Notes: a model not told the origin generated them from the letters alone. 41,300 bases of DNA from Mycobacteriaceae bacterium (GCA_029979305.1 JAPOHV010000002.1:1-41300); one strand, 5' to 3'; numbered from the stretch's first letter, positions 1-11,933 are shown. A program made the numbers and translations.

Positions 1-1
1 A

Positions 2-2137
2 CTGGCAGACAACGGAATCATGTACTCGCAGTGGCACACCACGGCGCTGTGCTCGCCCACCCGGTCCTGTTTCCTGACCGGCCGCAGCCAGCACGTCAAC
101 CGTTCCGGCTCGATCACGGAGGGCTCCAACGGATTTCCCGGGATGGCCGCGCGGCTGCCCGCCCAGTGCGCGACGATCGGACAGGTGCTGCAGGACAACG
201 GCTACAGCACGTTCTGGATCGGAAAGAACCACAACGTGCCCGAGGAGGACGTCTCCAGCGGCGGCAGTAAGTCGGAGTGGCCGCTGCAGAAGGGCTTCGA
301 CCGGTTCTACGGGTTCCTCGGCGGGGAGACCAACCAGTGGTTCCCCGACCTGGTCGAGGACAACCGGTTCGTCGAGCAGCCCTACGGGCCCGGTGAGGGC
401 TACCACCTGTCCAAAGACCTGACCGACAACGCGATCCGGATGCTGCGCGACCAGAAGGCGACCAACCCCTCCAAGCCCTGGTACATGTGGTTCTGCCCGG
501 GCGCCAACCACGCTCCGCACCACGCCCCGCAGGAGTACATCGACAAGTACAAGGGCCGCTTCGACGACGGCTATGAGGCCTATCGCGAGTGGGTGCTTCC
601 CCGGATGATCGAGAAGGGTGTGCTGCCCAAAGACACCAAGCTCACCCCGATCAACCCGCTGCCCGCCGACGTCGCAGCTGCCAATGATGCGGTGCGGCCG
701 TGGAATTCGCTCAACGATGACGAGAAGAAGCTGTTCGCCAAGATGGCCGAGGTATATGCCGGGTTCTCGGAGTACACCGACGCCCAGGTCGGCCGGATCG
801 TCGACTATCTGGACCAGACCGGTCAGTTGGAGAACACCATAATCTTCTACTGCGCCGACAACGGCGCGTCCGGCGAGGGTTCGCCGAACGGCTCGGTGAA
901 TGAGAACAAGTTTTTCAACGGATATCCCGACGAGCTGTCGGAGAACATGAAATACCTTGCCACCCTGGGCAGCCCGGATACCTACAACCACTATCCGACG
1001 GGTTGGGCGACGGCGTTCTCGACGCCGTTCCAGATGTTCAAGCGCTACGCGCAGTTCGCCGGCGGCACCTGCGATCCGATGGTGATCTCCTGGCCCAAGG
1101 GCATCAAGGCCAGAGGCGAGGTGCGGGATCAGTACCATCACGCCACCGACGTCGCCGCCACGGTCCTCGACGTCGCCGGACTGGAGATGCCCAAGGAGTA
1201 CAAGGGCATCAAGCAGTACCCGCTTAACGGCGTGTCCATGCGCTACAGCTTCGACGCCAAGGACGCCCCGACCACCCGCAAGCGGCAGTACTACGCGATG
1301 CTGGGCACCCGCGGTATCTGGCAGGACGGCTGGAAGGCGGCGGCACTGCACGCGCCGTTGAGCAACAAGGGCAATTTCGATGCCGACCGCTGGGAGCTCT
1401 ACCACGTCGCCGAGGATCGTTCCGAGTCCACCAACGTCGCCGAGCAGAATCCCGACAAACTCAAGGAACTGATCGACGCCTGGTTCGAGGAGGCCAGGGA
1501 CAACTTCGTGCTTCCCCTCGACGACCGCTCGGCCGTCGAACAGGCCGGGACCCCGCGGCCGCAGTCCGAACCGCCGCGGGACCGCTACCTCTACTTCCCC
1601 GACACCGCTCCGGTGCCCGAAGGCGTGGCGGTCAGCGTCCGCGGGCGCTCCTACAAGATCGTGGCCAACGTGGAACTGCAGACCGACGCCGACGGGGTGA
1701 TCTTCGCCCACGGCTCCCGGTTCGGCGGGCACACCATGTTCATCAAGGGCGGACAGCTGCACTACGTCTACAACTTCCTGGGCATCAAGCCCGAGCAGGA
1801 CTTCGCTTCGCCACCGCTGTCGCCCGGAAAGCACACGCTGGGAATGGAATTCAAGCGGGAACGGGCAGGCGAGCACGGTGAGTCGCTGGGAACCACGACG
1901 CTCTATGTGGACGGCAAAGCCGTGGCGGACGGCCCGATGCGCGCGCAGATCGGCAAGTTCACACTGGCCGGCGACGGCTTGTGCGTGGGGTATGACAGCG
2001 GCGACAACGTCTCTGCGCAGTACAAGAATCCGGGCAAGTTCACCGGCGGCACCATCCAGGGTGTCGCTTTCGACGTGAGCGAAAAGGCCTACGTGGACCT
2101 GAATCGGGACGCGGAGGCCGCATTCGCCACCGACTGA
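2..2137 (+). CDS. Type I arylsulfatase (formylglycine-dependent sulfatase family) with a C-terminal beta-sandwich-like extension; 5' end truncated by the window edge
   Basis: ORF open from the window start (LADNGIMYSQWHTTALCSPTRSCFLTGR); C-x-P-x-R sulfatase signature CSPTR followed by LTGR; IIFYCADNGASGEG and FDRFYGFLGGETNQW motifs typical of bacterial arylsulfatases. Frame continues upstream of ATG 20. Confidence 0.9.
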   Translation: MADNGIMYSQWHTTALCSPTRSCFLTGRSQHVNRSGSITEGSNGFPGMAARLPAQCATIGQVLQDNGYSTFWIGKNHNVPEEDVSSGGSKSEWPLQKGFDRFYGFLGGETNQWFPDLVEDNRFVEQPYGPGEGYHLSKDLTDNAIRMLRDQKATNPSKPWYMWFCPGANHAPHHAPQEYIDKYKGRFDDGYEAYREWVLPRMIEKGVLPKDTKLTPINPLPADVAAANDAVRPWNSLNDDEKKLFAKMAEVYAGFSEYTDAQVGRIVDYLDQTGQLENTIIFYCADNGASGEGSPNGSVNENKFFNGYPDELSENMKYLATLGSPDTYNHYPTGWATAFSTPFQMFKRYAQFAGGTCDPMVISWPKGIKARGEVRDQYHHATDVAATVLDVAGLEMPKEYKGIKQYPLNGVSMRYSFDAKDAPTTRKRQYYAMLGTRGIWQDGWKAAALHAPLSNKGNFDADRWELYHVAEDRSESTNVAEQNPDKLKELIDAWFEEARDNFVLPLDDRSAVEQAGTPRPQSEPPRDRYLYFPDTAPVPEGVAVSVRGRSYKIVANVELQTDADGVIFAHGSRFGGHTMFIKGGQLHYVYNFLGIKPEQDFASPPLSPGKHTLGMEFKRERAGEHGESLGTTTLYVDGKAVADGPMRAQIGKFTLAGDGLCVGYDSGDNVSAQYKNPGKFTGGTIQGVAFDVSEKAYVDLNRDAEAAFATD

Positions 2138-2156
2138 GCGGCGGTAACCTAGGTCG

Positions 2157-2858
2157 GTGCCTGGTGAAACGACGCTGTACATCTTCCCGCATGCAGGCGG
2201 GTCGCCGAAGTACTACGTGCCGTTCGCCAAGGCGTTCACGGCCGACATCAAGCGCGTCGCGGTGCAGTACCCGGGCAAGGGCGGTACCCACGACCTCACG
2301 TCGTTCTCCAGTGTTCCCGATCTCGCCGACCGCGTGGTCAAGCTGCTGCCGGCCCAACCGGACGGGAAGGTCGCGTTCTTCGGCCACAGCATGGGGGGAC
2401 TGGTGGCCTTCGAGGTCGCCCGCCGGTTCGAGCGGGCCGGCCGCCCCATCGAGGTGCTGTTCGTGTCGGCCTCGGCGGCCCCGGGCGGGATCGCCGAGGA
2501 GTACATCCCCGAGACAGACCGCGGGCTGCTCGAGGCGGTGGCCGAGATGACCGGGGTGAACCCGGAGTTCCTGGAGAACGAGGAATTCGCGGCGCGGATC
2601 CTGCCCACGCTGCGCGGCTTCAAGGCGATCATGGACTACGACTGCGAACCCGACGCCGCGCTGTCGAGCCCGATCGTGGCCTACCGGGGCGACGAGGACC
2701 CGGTGGCGACCGCCGAACGGGTGATGCCCTGGTCGAAGCGGACGACCGGCGACTTCACCGTGCGGACCTTCCCCGGCCACCACTTTTACGTCAACGACAA
2801 CCTGCCCGGCCTCGTCGCCGACGTCGAGGCCAAACTCCGGGAGTACGCCGGCAGCTGA
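2157..2858 (+). CDS. tesA: TesA-like type II thioesterase (alpha/beta hydrolase)
   Basis: 233 aa; LYIFPHAGGSPKYY N-terminus, GHSMGG nucleophile motif, C-terminal PGHHFYVND catalytic His motif; sits directly upstream of the FAAL/PKS genes. GTG start. Confidence 0.88.
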   Translation: MPGETTLYIFPHAGGSPKYYVPFAKAFTADIKRVAVQYPGKGGTHDLTSFSSVPDLADRVVKLLPAQPDGKVAFFGHSMGGLVAFEVARRFERAGRPIEVLFVSASAAPGGIAEEYIPETDRGLLEAVAEMTGVNPEFLENEEFAARILPTLRGFKAIMDYDCEPDAALSSPIVAYRGDEDPVATAERVMPWSKRTTGDFTVRTFPGHHFYVNDNLPGLVADVEAKLREYAGS

Positions 2859-3014
2859 TCTGCCGTTTTCCGCATTAAGGTTTTTACCCGGATTGTGTTA
2901 AGCTTCCTCTCAGGAATGCAGGTGCGGGTGCGTTAGTTGGCCCAAAAGTTTGTTAGCCTTCCAAGCCGAGCAGGCATGGCTGCGGGGGCTCACAATAGCG
3001 ATGGCGGAGAAATT
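2859..3014 (+). promoter_or_regulatory. Probable promoter/leader region of the FAAL1-PKS operon
   Basis: 156-bp non-coding gap, locally AT-rich (gtttttacccggattgtgttaagctt; ccaaaagtttgttagcc) within a GC-rich region, followed by ggagaaattATG (SD GGAG). Longest intergenic gap in the PKS locus. Confidence 0.5.
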
Positions 3015-4724
3015 ATGTTGTCTATTCCTGAACTTCTGAAACTCAGGGCTGACGAGCGGCCGGATTACGTTGCCTACCGGTTCATCGACTACGACGTCGA
3101 CCCCGCCGGATTCGTGGAGACCTACACCTGGCAACAGCTCTACCAGCGTGTTCAGGCCGTCGCCGCGCAGCTGGCCCAGAGCGGGTCGCCGGGAGACCGC
3201 GCCGCGGTCCTGGCGCCGCAGAGCATGGACTACATCGTCGCCTTCCTGGGCGCCCTGCACGCCGGATTCATCGCGGTCCCGCTGCCGGTGCCGGCGCCCG
3301 GCGGACTCGACGAGCGGGTCGTGGGCGCGCTGCGCGACTCCGCGCCGACGGTGATCTTGACCACGACGGGATCGGTCCACGACGTCATGCCCTACGCCGG
3401 CGCCGACGTCACGGTGATCGAAGTCGACGCGCTGGAGCCGGTGTCCGAGCCCGTTCCGCTCGCGCCGCCGTCGAAGATCGCCTACCTGCAGTACACCTCC
3501 GGCTCGACCCGGCAGCCCGCGGGCGTCGCGCTGACCTATAAGAACGTCATCACCAACATCAACCAGATCACCTCCGATTACGCCTCCCACGTCGGCGGCG
3601 AGGCTCCCGAGAAGTTCACGCTGGTCTCCTGGCTGCCGTTCTACCACGACATGGGACTGGTCATCGGCGTGCTGGGACCGGTGGTGGCGGACCGTCCGGC
3701 GGTGCTGATGAGCCCGATGGCCTTCCTGCTCAAGCCGGCCCGCTGGGTCCAGCAGCTGGCCATGAACGAGGGCACCTTCAGCGCCGCACCGAATTTCGGA
3801 TACGAACTGGCCGCCCGCCGTACCTCCGACGCCGATATGGAAGGGCTCAGCCTCAGCGACTGCCTCGGCCTGATCAGCGGTGCCGAGCGGGTCCACCCCA
3901 GCACGCTGCACCGTTTCAACGACCGCTTCGGGCAGTTCGGCCTGGCGCCGGAGACGTTGCGGTCGTCCTACGGCCTGGCCGAGGCCACCGTGTACGTGGT
4001 GACCTCACCGGGGGACCGGACTCCGAACGAGGTGCGCTTCGATTCCGAGAAGCTGGCGGCCGGCCATGCCGAGGTGTGTGCCGCGGGCGGCTCGGTGCTG
4101 GTGGGCTGCGGTTCGCCGCGCTCCTGCGACCTGCGGATCGTCGATCCGGAGACGCTGATCGAGAAGTCGGCCGGCGAGCTGGGCGAGATCTGGGTCCGTG
4201 GCGACCAGGTGGCCACCGGCTACTGGCACAACCCCGAGCTGACCGCCAAGACCTTCGGCGGCCAGCTGGCGGTTGCCCCGGAGGGCACACCGAAGGGGCC
4301 CTGGCTGCGCACCGGCGACCTCGGCGTCGTCTTCGAGGGCGAGGTGTTCATCATCGGGCGGATCAAGGATCTGCTGATCGTCGACGGGCGCAACCACTAT
4401 CCCGAAGACATCGAGTTCACCATCTCCGAACTCACCGCGGGCCGGGTGGCAGCGGTGTCCGTCGAGGAGGGCACCACCGAGAAGCTGGTTGCGGTCGCGG
4501 AGATCAAGCATCCCAGTGGCACGCCCGAGGAGGCGGCCGAGAAGATTCGCGACCTCAAGCGGCGGGTCGGTGCGGCGGTCCGCAGCGTGCACGGGGTGCG
4601 GGTGGCAGATCTGGTGTTGGTGGGGCAGGGCTCGCTTCCCATCACTACCAGCGGCAAGATCCGGCGAGCGGCGACTGGCGAGCAGTATCGGCTAGGGAAG
4701 TTCGGCCGGCTGGACACTCCGTGA
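3015..4724 (+). CDS. fadD26: FAAL1: long-chain fatty-acid-AMP ligase (FadD26-like)
   Basis: ORF 2937-4724; better start ATG 3015 with SD ggag. YLQYTSGSTRQPAGV, SWLPFYHDMGLV, RTGDLGV, IKDLLIVDGRNHYPEDIE and TTSGKIRR motifs of mycobacterial FAALs. Confidence 0.92.
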   Translation: MLSIPELLKLRADERPDYVAYRFIDYDVDPAGFVETYTWQQLYQRVQAVAAQLAQSGSPGDRAAVLAPQSMDYIVAFLGALHAGFIAVPLPVPAPGGLDERVVGALRDSAPTVILTTTGSVHDVMPYAGADVTVIEVDALEPVSEPVPLAPPSKIAYLQYTSGSTRQPAGVALTYKNVITNINQITSDYASHVGGEAPEKFTLVSWLPFYHDMGLVIGVLGPVVADRPAVLMSPMAFLLKPARWVQQLAMNEGTFSAAPNFGYELAARRTSDADMEGLSLSDCLGLISGAERVHPSTLHRFNDRFGQFGLAPETLRSSYGLAEATVYVVTSPGDRTPNEVRFDSEKLAAGHAEVCAAGGSVLVGCGSPRSCDLRIVDPETLIEKSAGELGEIWVRGDQVATGYWHNPELTAKTFGGQLAVAPEGTPKGPWLRTGDLGVVFEGEVFIIGRIKDLLIVDGRNHYPEDIEFTISELTAGRVAAVSVEEGTTEKLVAVAEIKHPSGTPEEAAEKIRDLKRRVGAAVRSVHGVRVADLVLVGQGSLPITTSGKIRRAATGEQYRLGKFGRLDTP

Positions 4725-7700
4725 CGCCAGGGCTGGACGAGGACGGCCTGAGGGACTGGCTGGTCGACTACCTGGTCAATATCGTCGGGCTCAGCCCCGG
4801 CGAAATCGACTGCGACGCAATGCTCAACGACCTCGCCGTCGGATCAGCCGATGCGGTGGTGCTGACCGGCGAGCTCTCCGAGTTGCTCGGACGGCCGGTC
4901 TCGCCGGTGGATTTCTGGCAGTACCCGACGGTCAACATGCTGGCCAAGTATCTGACCGGCGGCGAGGTGGAACCGCTCTGGGTGCCCGAGACGCCGGGCG
5001 GCGCCGCCGGCGTCTCCGGGGAGCGTGAGCCGATCGCGGTCATCGGCGTCGGCTGCCGTTTCCCCGGTGGCGTATCCGGCCCGGATGCGTTGTGGGACTT
5101 CATGGTTGAGCAGCGATCCGGGGTCGGGGAGGTCCCACCGGAGCGCTGGGAGGTCTTCGAGGGCGGCTCGGCGCCGGAGTCGGCGGCCTTGGCCGAGACG
5201 ACCCGCTGGGGCGGTTTCCTCGACGATATCGCCGGATTCGACGCCGAATTCTTCGAGATCGCCGCCGGCGAGGCCGACAAGATGGATCCGCAGCAGCGGC
5301 TGCTGCTCGAGGTGGCGCAGGAGGCCCTCGACCACGCCGGCATCCAGAGCCAGTCGCTGCGGCACACCCAGACCGGCGTCTTCGCCGGCGCCTGCCTGGG
5401 CGAGTACGGGTACATGTCCGGCGCGGACCTGTCGGCGGTGGACGCCTGGTCGGGAACCGGTGGGGCGCTGAGCATCATCGCCAACCGGCTCTCCTACTTC
5501 TTCGACCTGCGCGGCCCGTCGGTGACGGTCGACACCGCCTGCTCGTCGTCGCTGGTGGCGGTGCACCTGGCGTGTCAGAGCCTGCGCTCGGGAGAGTCCG
5601 ATATGGCGCTGGCGGCCGGCGTCAACGTGCTGCTGACCCCGGCGCCGACACGCAGTTTCGATGTGGCCGACGTGATGTCGCGCTCCGGGGCGTGCCATGC
5701 GTTCGACGCCGCGGCCGATGGGTTCGTGCGCGCCGAGGGCGCCGGCGTCGTGGTACTCAAGCGGCTGTCCGATGCGGTGCGCGACGGCGACCGGGTGCTG
5801 GCGGTGGTGCGGGGGTCCGCGGTCAACCAGGATGGCCGCTCCAACGGTCTGATGGCGCCCAACCCGGCTGCGCAGATGGCGGTGCTGCGGTCGGCCTACG
5901 TCGATGCCGGTGTCGATGTGCGCGAGGTCGACTATGTCGAGGCCCACGGCACCGGGACGCTGCTGGGCGATCCGATCGAGGCGCGAGCGCTGGGGTCGGT
6001 GCTGGGCCGCGGCCGCGGCGTCGACGAGCCGCTGCTGATCGGTTCGGTGAAGTCAAATCTCGGCCACATGGAGGCCGCGGCGGGGGTTGCCGGTCTGGCC
6101 AAGGCTGTGTTGGCCGTCAAGCACGGATCGATTCCGGCGACGGTGGGCTACGAGAACCCCAACCCGCACATCCAGTTCGACAGCCTTCGCCTCAAAGTTG
6201 TTGATAAGCACACTGATTGGCCGGAAACCGGTCGTCCCCGCCGGGCCGGTGTGTCGTCGTTCGGCTTCGGCGGCACCAACGCACACGTCGTGGTCGAGCA
6301 GGCGCCGGATCCGGCGCCGGCGGCTGCGGAGCCCGCCGCCCCCGCGGCGGTCACCACCCTGGTGGTTTCGGGCAAGACCCCGGAGCGGGTGGCCTCGATG
6401 GCCGGGATGCTCGCGCAGTGGCTGCAGGCCGACGGCGCGGAGGTGTCACTGGACGACCTGGCGCACACGCTCAATCACCACCGCGGCGGGTACCGGGCGT
6501 TCGCCACGGTGTGCGCGCGGAACCGCGCCGAGGCGGTGGCCGGGCTGGCTGCGCTGGCCGCCGGGCAGAGCGCCCCGGGTGTGGTCGGCGCCCATCGTGG
6601 TCCGTGCCGGTCGGGCACGGTGTTCGTCTACTCGGGTCAGGGCTCGCAGTGGGCGGGCATGGGACGCCGACTGCTGGCCGACGAGCCGGCGTTCGCCGCC
6701 GCCGTCGACGAGTTGGAACCGGCGTTCGTCGAGCAGGTCGGCTTCTCGCTGCGCGAGATCCTGGCCTCCGGTGAGTCGATCACCGGTATCGACCGCATCC
6801 AGCCCGTCCTGGTGGGGATGCAACTTGCGCTGACCGAGTTGTGGCGCGGCTACGGCGTGCACCCCGATGCCGTGATCGGCCACTCCATGGGCGAGGTGAC
6901 CGCGGCGGTGGTCGCCGGCGCACTGACCCCCGCCGAGGGCCTGCGCGTCATCGCCACCCGGTCCCGGCTGATGACCCGGCTGTCCGGGCAGGGCGCCATG
7001 GCGCTGCTGGAACTTCGCAGCGACGCCGCCGCGGAACTGCTGGCCGACTACCCGGATGTGAGCGTCGCCGTCGAGGCCTCGCCGCGGCAGGTCGTCATCG
7101 CCGGGCCGCCCGATCAGGTGGACGCGGTGATCGCCGTGGTGGCCGCCCAGGATCGGCTGGCCCGCCGTGTCGAGGTGGACGTGGCCTCGCATCACGCGAT
7201 CATCGATCCGATCCTGGCGGACCTGAAGGCCGAACTGGCCGACCTGAACCCGCAGCCGCCGAGCCTGCCGGTGTTCGTCACCACCGGCGGGCGGGAGCGC
7301 AGTGACAGTCCGGTCTTCGACGCCGACCACTGGGTGGCCAACCTGCGCAACCCGGTGAAATTCGCCGACGCGGTGGCCGCGGCCGGCGCGGAGAACGCGA
7401 TCTTCATCGAGGTCAGCCCGAACCCCGTCGTCACCTACGCCGTCGACGACACGCTGACCGACATCCACCACCACACGCTGGGCACGCTGGCCCGCGACAC
7501 CGACGACACGCTGACCTTCCACACCAACCTCAACGCGACCCACACCAGCCGCCCGCCGGACACCCCGCACGCCCCCGAACCGCACGTGCCGATCCCCACC
7601 GCGCCGTGGCACCACACCCACCACTGGATCCCGGCGCCGCCGCGGCGCACCAGTGCGGCCTCGGCGCCCGCGCCCGGCACCCTGCTGGGCGCGCACACCC

Positions 7701-10156
7701 CGCTGGCCGGGGCGATGGCCGGGCATCTGTGGCAGGCCGAGTTGCTGCCCCGGTCCAAGCCGTACCCCGGCAGCCGCCGCATCGCCGGCGTCGAGGTCGT
7801 CCCGCCGTCGGTCCTGCTCCGGACCCTGACCGCCGCCGCTGCCGAATCCGGCGGAACCGGTGTCGAGGACGTCCGTTTCGACAGCCCCGTCACCGTCGAC
7901 CAGCCGCGGCTGGTCCAGGTGTTCACCGACGGCGCGACGGTGACGGTCTCCTCGGCCGCCGCCTCCGACGCCGAACCGCACTGGATCCGCAACGCGACCG
8001 CCCGCGTCTCGGCTGAGCCGCTGGGCGCGCCCGCCGAACCTGCCGCAGCCGCGGCCGTTGCCCTCGATCCATCCACCATCGAGCAGTTTCACAGCTCCTG
8101 GGGCGTCGAGGGCCAGGCCTTCGAGTGGTCCGTCGACGCTCACGAGACCATGCCCGGCCGGTTGCGCACCGACGTTGCGCTGCAACAGGATTCGGCTTCG
8201 TCAAGGACGGCGGCCCTGCTCGACGCTGCAATGGACCTGGCCCGCCTGGCCGGCACCTCCGAGGCCGGGGTGATGCTGCCGATCGCAGCCGACGCCGTCG
8301 CGCTGTCCGCCGAGGTCGCCGCGGAGCCCCGCGGCGTGGTGGACGTGCGGACCCGCAGCGCCGGGGACGGCGAACTGGTCGTCGACATCTCGGTCCACAA
8401 TGCCGAGCGCAGCAGCTGCGCCGAGATTCGCGGGCTGCGGTTCAAGTCGGTGCAGTCCAGCGCCGCGCTGGCCCCGGCCGCCGGCCCCGGCACGGTGGCC
8501 CACACCATCGACTGGCAGCCGTGGGAGCGCGACACCGCACCCGCCGCGCCCGCGTCGGCCGTCGTGATCGGTGACAGCGCCGCCGCCCGGGCGCTGCGTG
8601 ACGGGCTGGCCGGCCTCGGCCACCCCGCCGGCGGCCTCGCCGACGCCCGTTACGTCGTCTACGTCGCCGACCCGGACACCACCGGCGCCGACGTCGACGC
8701 CGCCGCCGCACTCATCTGCGACGCGGGTGGGGTCGTGGCAGGACTCGCCGAGCGCGACGCCCGCACCCCGGCCACCCTGTGGATCGTCACCCAGGGCGTC
8801 TACGAAGCACGCTCCGAAGCCGCGCTGCGGCAAAGCCCGCTGTGGGCGCTCGGCGGTGTGATCGGCGCCGAGCAGCCCCAGCTGTGGGGCGGGCTGGTGG
8901 ACATCGCTCCCGACGCCGACGCCGCGGACTGCGCGGCGGCGCTGTCGGCGATCCTGCACACCCCCGCCAAGGGCACGGTGCTGCTGCGCGACGGCGCGCT
9001 GCTGAAGTCGGGCCTGGCGCCGCTGTCCGGTGAGGCCGTGCGGCAGCCGTTGCGCTGCCGGCCCGACGCGGCCTACCTGGTCACCGGCGGGCTGGGTGAC
9101 CTCGGTCTGCTGACCGCCGGCTGGCTCGCCGAACGCGGCGCCCGCCACCTGGTGCTGCTGGGCCGGACCAGACTGGACCTCAGTGACGGACACCGGGTCG
9201 CGGCGATCCGGGCGCTGGAACGCGGCGGCGTGTCGGTGGAGACCGCGGCCATCGACATCGGTTCGGCGGAGGAGCTGCGTGCGCTGCTCGACCGGCGCGA
9301 GGCCGAGTCCGCACCACCGATCCGCGGCGTGGTGCACGCCGCCGGCGTGACCGAGGGCCAGCTGCTCACCGATCTCGAACCCGACCGGGTGCTGCGCACC
9401 GTGTGGCCCAAGATCGCCGGCGCCCACGTGCTCAACGACGCCTTCCCGCCGGGCCGGCTGGACTTCCTGTACTTCATCGCGTCGGCCGGGTCGGTGTTCG
9501 GCGTCCCCGGACAGGCCGCCTACGCATCGGGCAACGCCTACCTCGACGCACTGGCCAGGGCCCGGCACCGCGACGGCGACAACACCATCAGCCTGGACTG
9601 GGTGGCCTGGGAGGGGCTCGGACTGGGTAAGGACGCCCAGGTCGTCGTCGACGAACTCGAGCGGGTGGGATCCCGGCCGATCAATCCCGCCGAAGCCGCC
9701 GCCGCATGGGAATACGTCACCCGGTTCGACATCGGCCAGGTGGTGATGGCGCCGCTGCTGGCCGGCGCGGCCGATGTGAAGTCCCAGCAGGCCGAGCTGC
9801 CGACGGTGGACTGGTCGCATCTGTCCGACGACGAACTGCGCGACGCACTGCGCAAGGGTGTCCGGGCGATCCTGGCTTCCGAACTGCGTATCGGCGAGGA
9901 CCAGCTGGAACTGGATCTCCCGTTCGCCGAGATGGGCCTCAACTCGGTGATGGCGATCTCGATCCGTCGGCAGATGGAGCAATTCGTGGGCATCGAACTC
10001 TCAGCGACGATGCTGTTCAACCACCCCACCATCGCAGCCTTCGCCGGCTACCTCGCCACCCGGCTGCGGCCGGACTCCGTGACCGCCGACACCGCTGACG
10101 ACGACTCCGCGGGAAGCGTGCTGGACTCGCTCTTCGACACCGTTGAGGCGACCTAG
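4721..10156 (+). CDS. ppsA: PKS1: type I modular polyketide synthase, ACP-KS-AT-DH*-KR-ACP (PpsA-like)
   Basis: True start is GTG 4721 (GTGA overlap with the FAAL1 stop), not the track start 4076. N-terminal ACP ([17 protein letters not shown]), KS ([18 protein letters not shown]), AT (GHSMGE), degenerate DH-like region 7678-8460, KR ([17 protein letters not shown]), C-terminal ACP (EMGLNSVMA) and tail [13 protein letters not shown]. Confidence 0.92.
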   Translation: MTPGLDEDGLRDWLVDYLVNIVGLSPGEIDCDAMLNDLAVGSADAVVLTGELSELLGRPVSPVDFWQYPTVNMLAKYLTGGEVEPLWVPETPGGAAGVSGEREPIAVIGVGCRFPGGVSGPDALWDFMVEQRSGVGEVPPERWEVFEGGSAPESAALAETTRWGGFLDDIAGFDAEFFEIAAGEADKMDPQQRLLLEVAQEALDHAGIQSQSLRHTQTGVFAGACLGEYGYMSGADLSAVDAWSGTGGALSIIANRLSYFFDLRGPSVTVDTACSSSLVAVHLACQSLRSGESDMALAAGVNVLLTPAPTRSFDVADVMSRSGACHAFDAAADGFVRAEGAGVVVLKRLSDAVRDGDRVLAVVRGSAVNQDGRSNGLMAPNPAAQMAVLRSAYVDAGVDVREVDYVEAHGTGTLLGDPIEARALGSVLGRGRGVDEPLLIGSVKSNLGHMEAAAGVAGLAKAVLAVKHGSIPATVGYENPNPHIQFDSLRLKVVDKHTDWPETGRPRRAGVSSFGFGGTNAHVVVEQAPDPAPAAAEPAAPAAVTTLVVSGKTPERVASMAGMLAQWLQADGAEVSLDDLAHTLNHHRGGYRAFATVCARNRAEAVAGLAALAAGQSAPGVVGAHRGPCRSGTVFVYSGQGSQWAGMGRRLLADEPAFAAAVDELEPAFVEQVGFSLREILASGESITGIDRIQPVLVGMQLALTELWRGYGVHPDAVIGHSMGEVTAAVVAGALTPAEGLRVIATRSRLMTRLSGQGAMALLELRSDAAAELLADYPDVSVAVEASPRQVVIAGPPDQVDAVIAVVAAQDRLARRVEVDVASHHAIIDPILADLKAELADLNPQPPSLPVFVTTGGRERSDSPVFDADHWVANLRNPVKFADAVAAAGAENAIFIEVSPNPVVTYAVDDTLTDIHHHTLGTLARDTDDTLTFHTNLNATHTSRPPDTPHAPEPHVPIPTAPWHHTHHWIPAPPRRTSAASAPAPGTLLGAHTPLAGAMAGHLWQAELLPRSKPYPGSRRIAGVEVVPPSVLLRTLTAAAAESGGTGVEDVRFDSPVTVDQPRLVQVFTDGATVTVSSAAASDAEPHWIRNATARVSAEPLGAPAEPAAAAAVALDPSTIEQFHSSWGVEGQAFEWSVDAHETMPGRLRTDVALQQDSASSRTAALLDAAMDLARLAGTSEAGVMLPIAADAVALSAEVAAEPRGVVDVRTRSAGDGELVVDISVHNAERSSCAEIRGLRFKSVQSSAALAPAAGPGTVAHTIDWQPWERDTAPAAPASAVVIGDSAAARALRDGLAGLGHPAGGLADARYVVYVADPDTTGADVDAAAALICDAGGVVAGLAERDARTPATLWIVTQGVYEARSEAALRQSPLWALGGVIGAEQPQLWGGLVDIAPDADAADCAAALSAILHTPAKGTVLLRDGALLKSGLAPLSGEAVRQPLRCRPDAAYLVTGGLGDLGLLTAGWLAERGARHLVLLGRTRLDLSDGHRVAAIRALERGGVSVETAAIDIGSAEELRALLDRREAESAPPIRGVVHAAGVTEGQLLTDLEPDRVLRTVWPKIAGAHVLNDAFPPGRLDFLYFIASAGSVFGVPGQAAYASGNAYLDALARARHRDGDNTISLDWVAWEGLGLGKDAQVVVDELERVGSRPINPAEAAAAWEYVTRFDIGQVVMAPLLAGAADVKSQQAELPTVDWSHLSDDELRDALRKGVRAILASELRIGEDQLELDLPFAEMGLNSVMAISIRRQMEQFVGIELSATMLFNHPTIAAFAGYLATRLRPDSVTADTADDDSAGSVLDSLFDTVEAT
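7081..7304 (+). repeat. Near-identical DNA repeat in the PKS1 AT domain (partner at 18836-19059)
   Basis: By-eye alignment at offset 11755 shows about 6 mismatches in ~224 bp. Confidence 0.85.
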
Positions 10157-10211
10157 TTCCAGCTCGGTACCACTCGTCCCGCCCTGCCACCTGACCTGAA
10201 AGGATGCCGCG

Positions 10212-11929
10212 ATGCTGGAGACCGGAAACTCCATCCCCGCGCTGATCGACAGCAGGGCCGCGGACCAGCCGGACGACCTCGCCTACACCTTCGTCGACTA
10301 CGAGACCGACCCGGCCGGGGTGTCGGAAAGCCTCACCTGGTCGGAACTGCGCGACCGGGTGAACGTGGTCGCCGACAAGCTCGCCAAACTCGGCTCTCCG
10401 GGTGAGCGGGCCGCGATCATCGCCCCGCAGGGCCTGGAGTACGTGATCGGTTTCTTCGGCGCGATCCAGGCCGGCTTCATCGCCGTGCCGCTGTCGGTGC
10501 CGCAGCCGGGCCAGCACGACGCGCGGGTTGCCAGCGCGCTGGGCGACTGCGCCCCGGTGGCCGTGCTGACCACCTCCGCGGTGGCCGACGAGGTGCGCAA
10601 GTACGCCCAGGCGCAGTCCGCGCAGCGCCCCCCGAAGGTGATCGAGGTCGACGCACTGGACTTCGACACCCCGGTGAAACCCGTTGTGGTGGAGTCATAT
10701 CCGAAGATCGCCTACCTGCAATACACCTCCGGCTCGACCCGCCAGCCGGCCGGGGTGGAGATCACCCACCGCAACGCCATCGTCAATGTCGAGCAGTGCT
10801 CCGCCGAATACTTCGAGAACCTCGATCGCGTGCCCGAGGACCTGACCATCGTCTGCTGGGCGCCGCTGTACCACGACATGGGACTGATCCTCGGAGTGTT
10901 CTATCCGCTGGTTACCGGCCGCCCGGGGATCCTGATGAGCCCGGTGGCGTTCATGCAGAAGCCGATTCGATGGATCCAGCAGATGGCCGCCTACCCGAGC
11001 GTGATCACTGCCGGGCCTAACTTCGCCTTCGATGTGGCGCTGCGGCGCTGCTCCGACGCCGACCTCGAGGGAATGGACCTGAGCCGGGTGCTGGTCATGA
11101 TCAACGGCGGCGAGCGCGCCCAGGCCACCACGGTGCGGCGGTTCGCCGAGCGGTTCGGTCCGTACGGCCTTGCCGACTCCACCATGCGCCCGACGCTGGG
11201 GATGGCCGAGGCCGCGGTGTTCGTGGTGACCTCGGCCGGGGGAAAGCCGCCGACCATAGCGCGTTTCGACATGGAGAAACTCGCGGCCGGCCACGCCGAG
11301 GTCTGCGAGGAAGGCGGCACCGAACTGGTGACCGCCGGTCGGCCGCGGACCTGCGAGCTGATCGTCGTCGACCCCGAGACCCTGGTGGAGAAGCCCGCCG
11401 GCGCGGTGGGCGAGCTGTGGATGCGCGGTGAGCAGGTCGGCTCGGGGTACTGGCGTAACCCGGAGTCCACCGAGCGCACCTTCAACGGGCAGCTGGCCGA
11501 CGCCCCGGCCGGCATGTCGGGCGGGCGCTGGCTGCGAACCGGGGACCTCGCGGTGATGTTCGAAGGCGAGGTGTTCATCATCGGCCGGCTCAAGGACCTG
11601 CTCATCGTCGACGGGCGCAACCACTATCCCGACGACATCGAGACCACCGTCGTGGAGCTCACCGGCGGCCGGGTGGCCGCGGTCTCGGTACCCGACGAGG
11701 CCACCGAGCGGCTCATCGTGATCGCCGAGGTCAAGGAGACCGATCCCGAGCGGCTGCGCGCGCTGAAAGAGAAAGTGACAGCGGTGGTTTCGCGCGATCA
11801 CGGTGTCCGGGTGAGCGACGCGATGTTCGTCGCACCGCGGTCGCTGCCGATCACCACGAGCGGCAAGGTGCGCCGCAAGGCGTCGCTGGAGCTTTACCAG
11901 ACGGGCAAGTTGACCCGGTTGGACGATCT

Positions 11930-11933
<4 letters not shown>
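10212..11933 (+). CDS. FAAL2: second long-chain fatty-acid-AMP ligase (FadD26-like)
   Basis: 573 aa; same FAAL motif set as FAAL1 (YLQYTSGSTRQPAGV, WAPLYHDMGLI, RTGDLAV, LKDLLIVDGRNHYPDDIE, TTSGKVRR). Stop overlaps the PKS2 ATG. Confidence 0.93.

Noticed and set aside
2932-2956. GTTAG...GTTAG direct repeat, 20 bp apart, upstream of FAAL1
   Set aside because: Pentamers only; too short to support a binding-site claim without conservation data.
4076-4720. N-terminal extension of the PKS1 ORF in the track
   Set aside because: Overlaps FAAL1 out of frame with low-complexity Arg/Gly sequence; GTG 4721 gives the conserved loading-ACP N-terminus.
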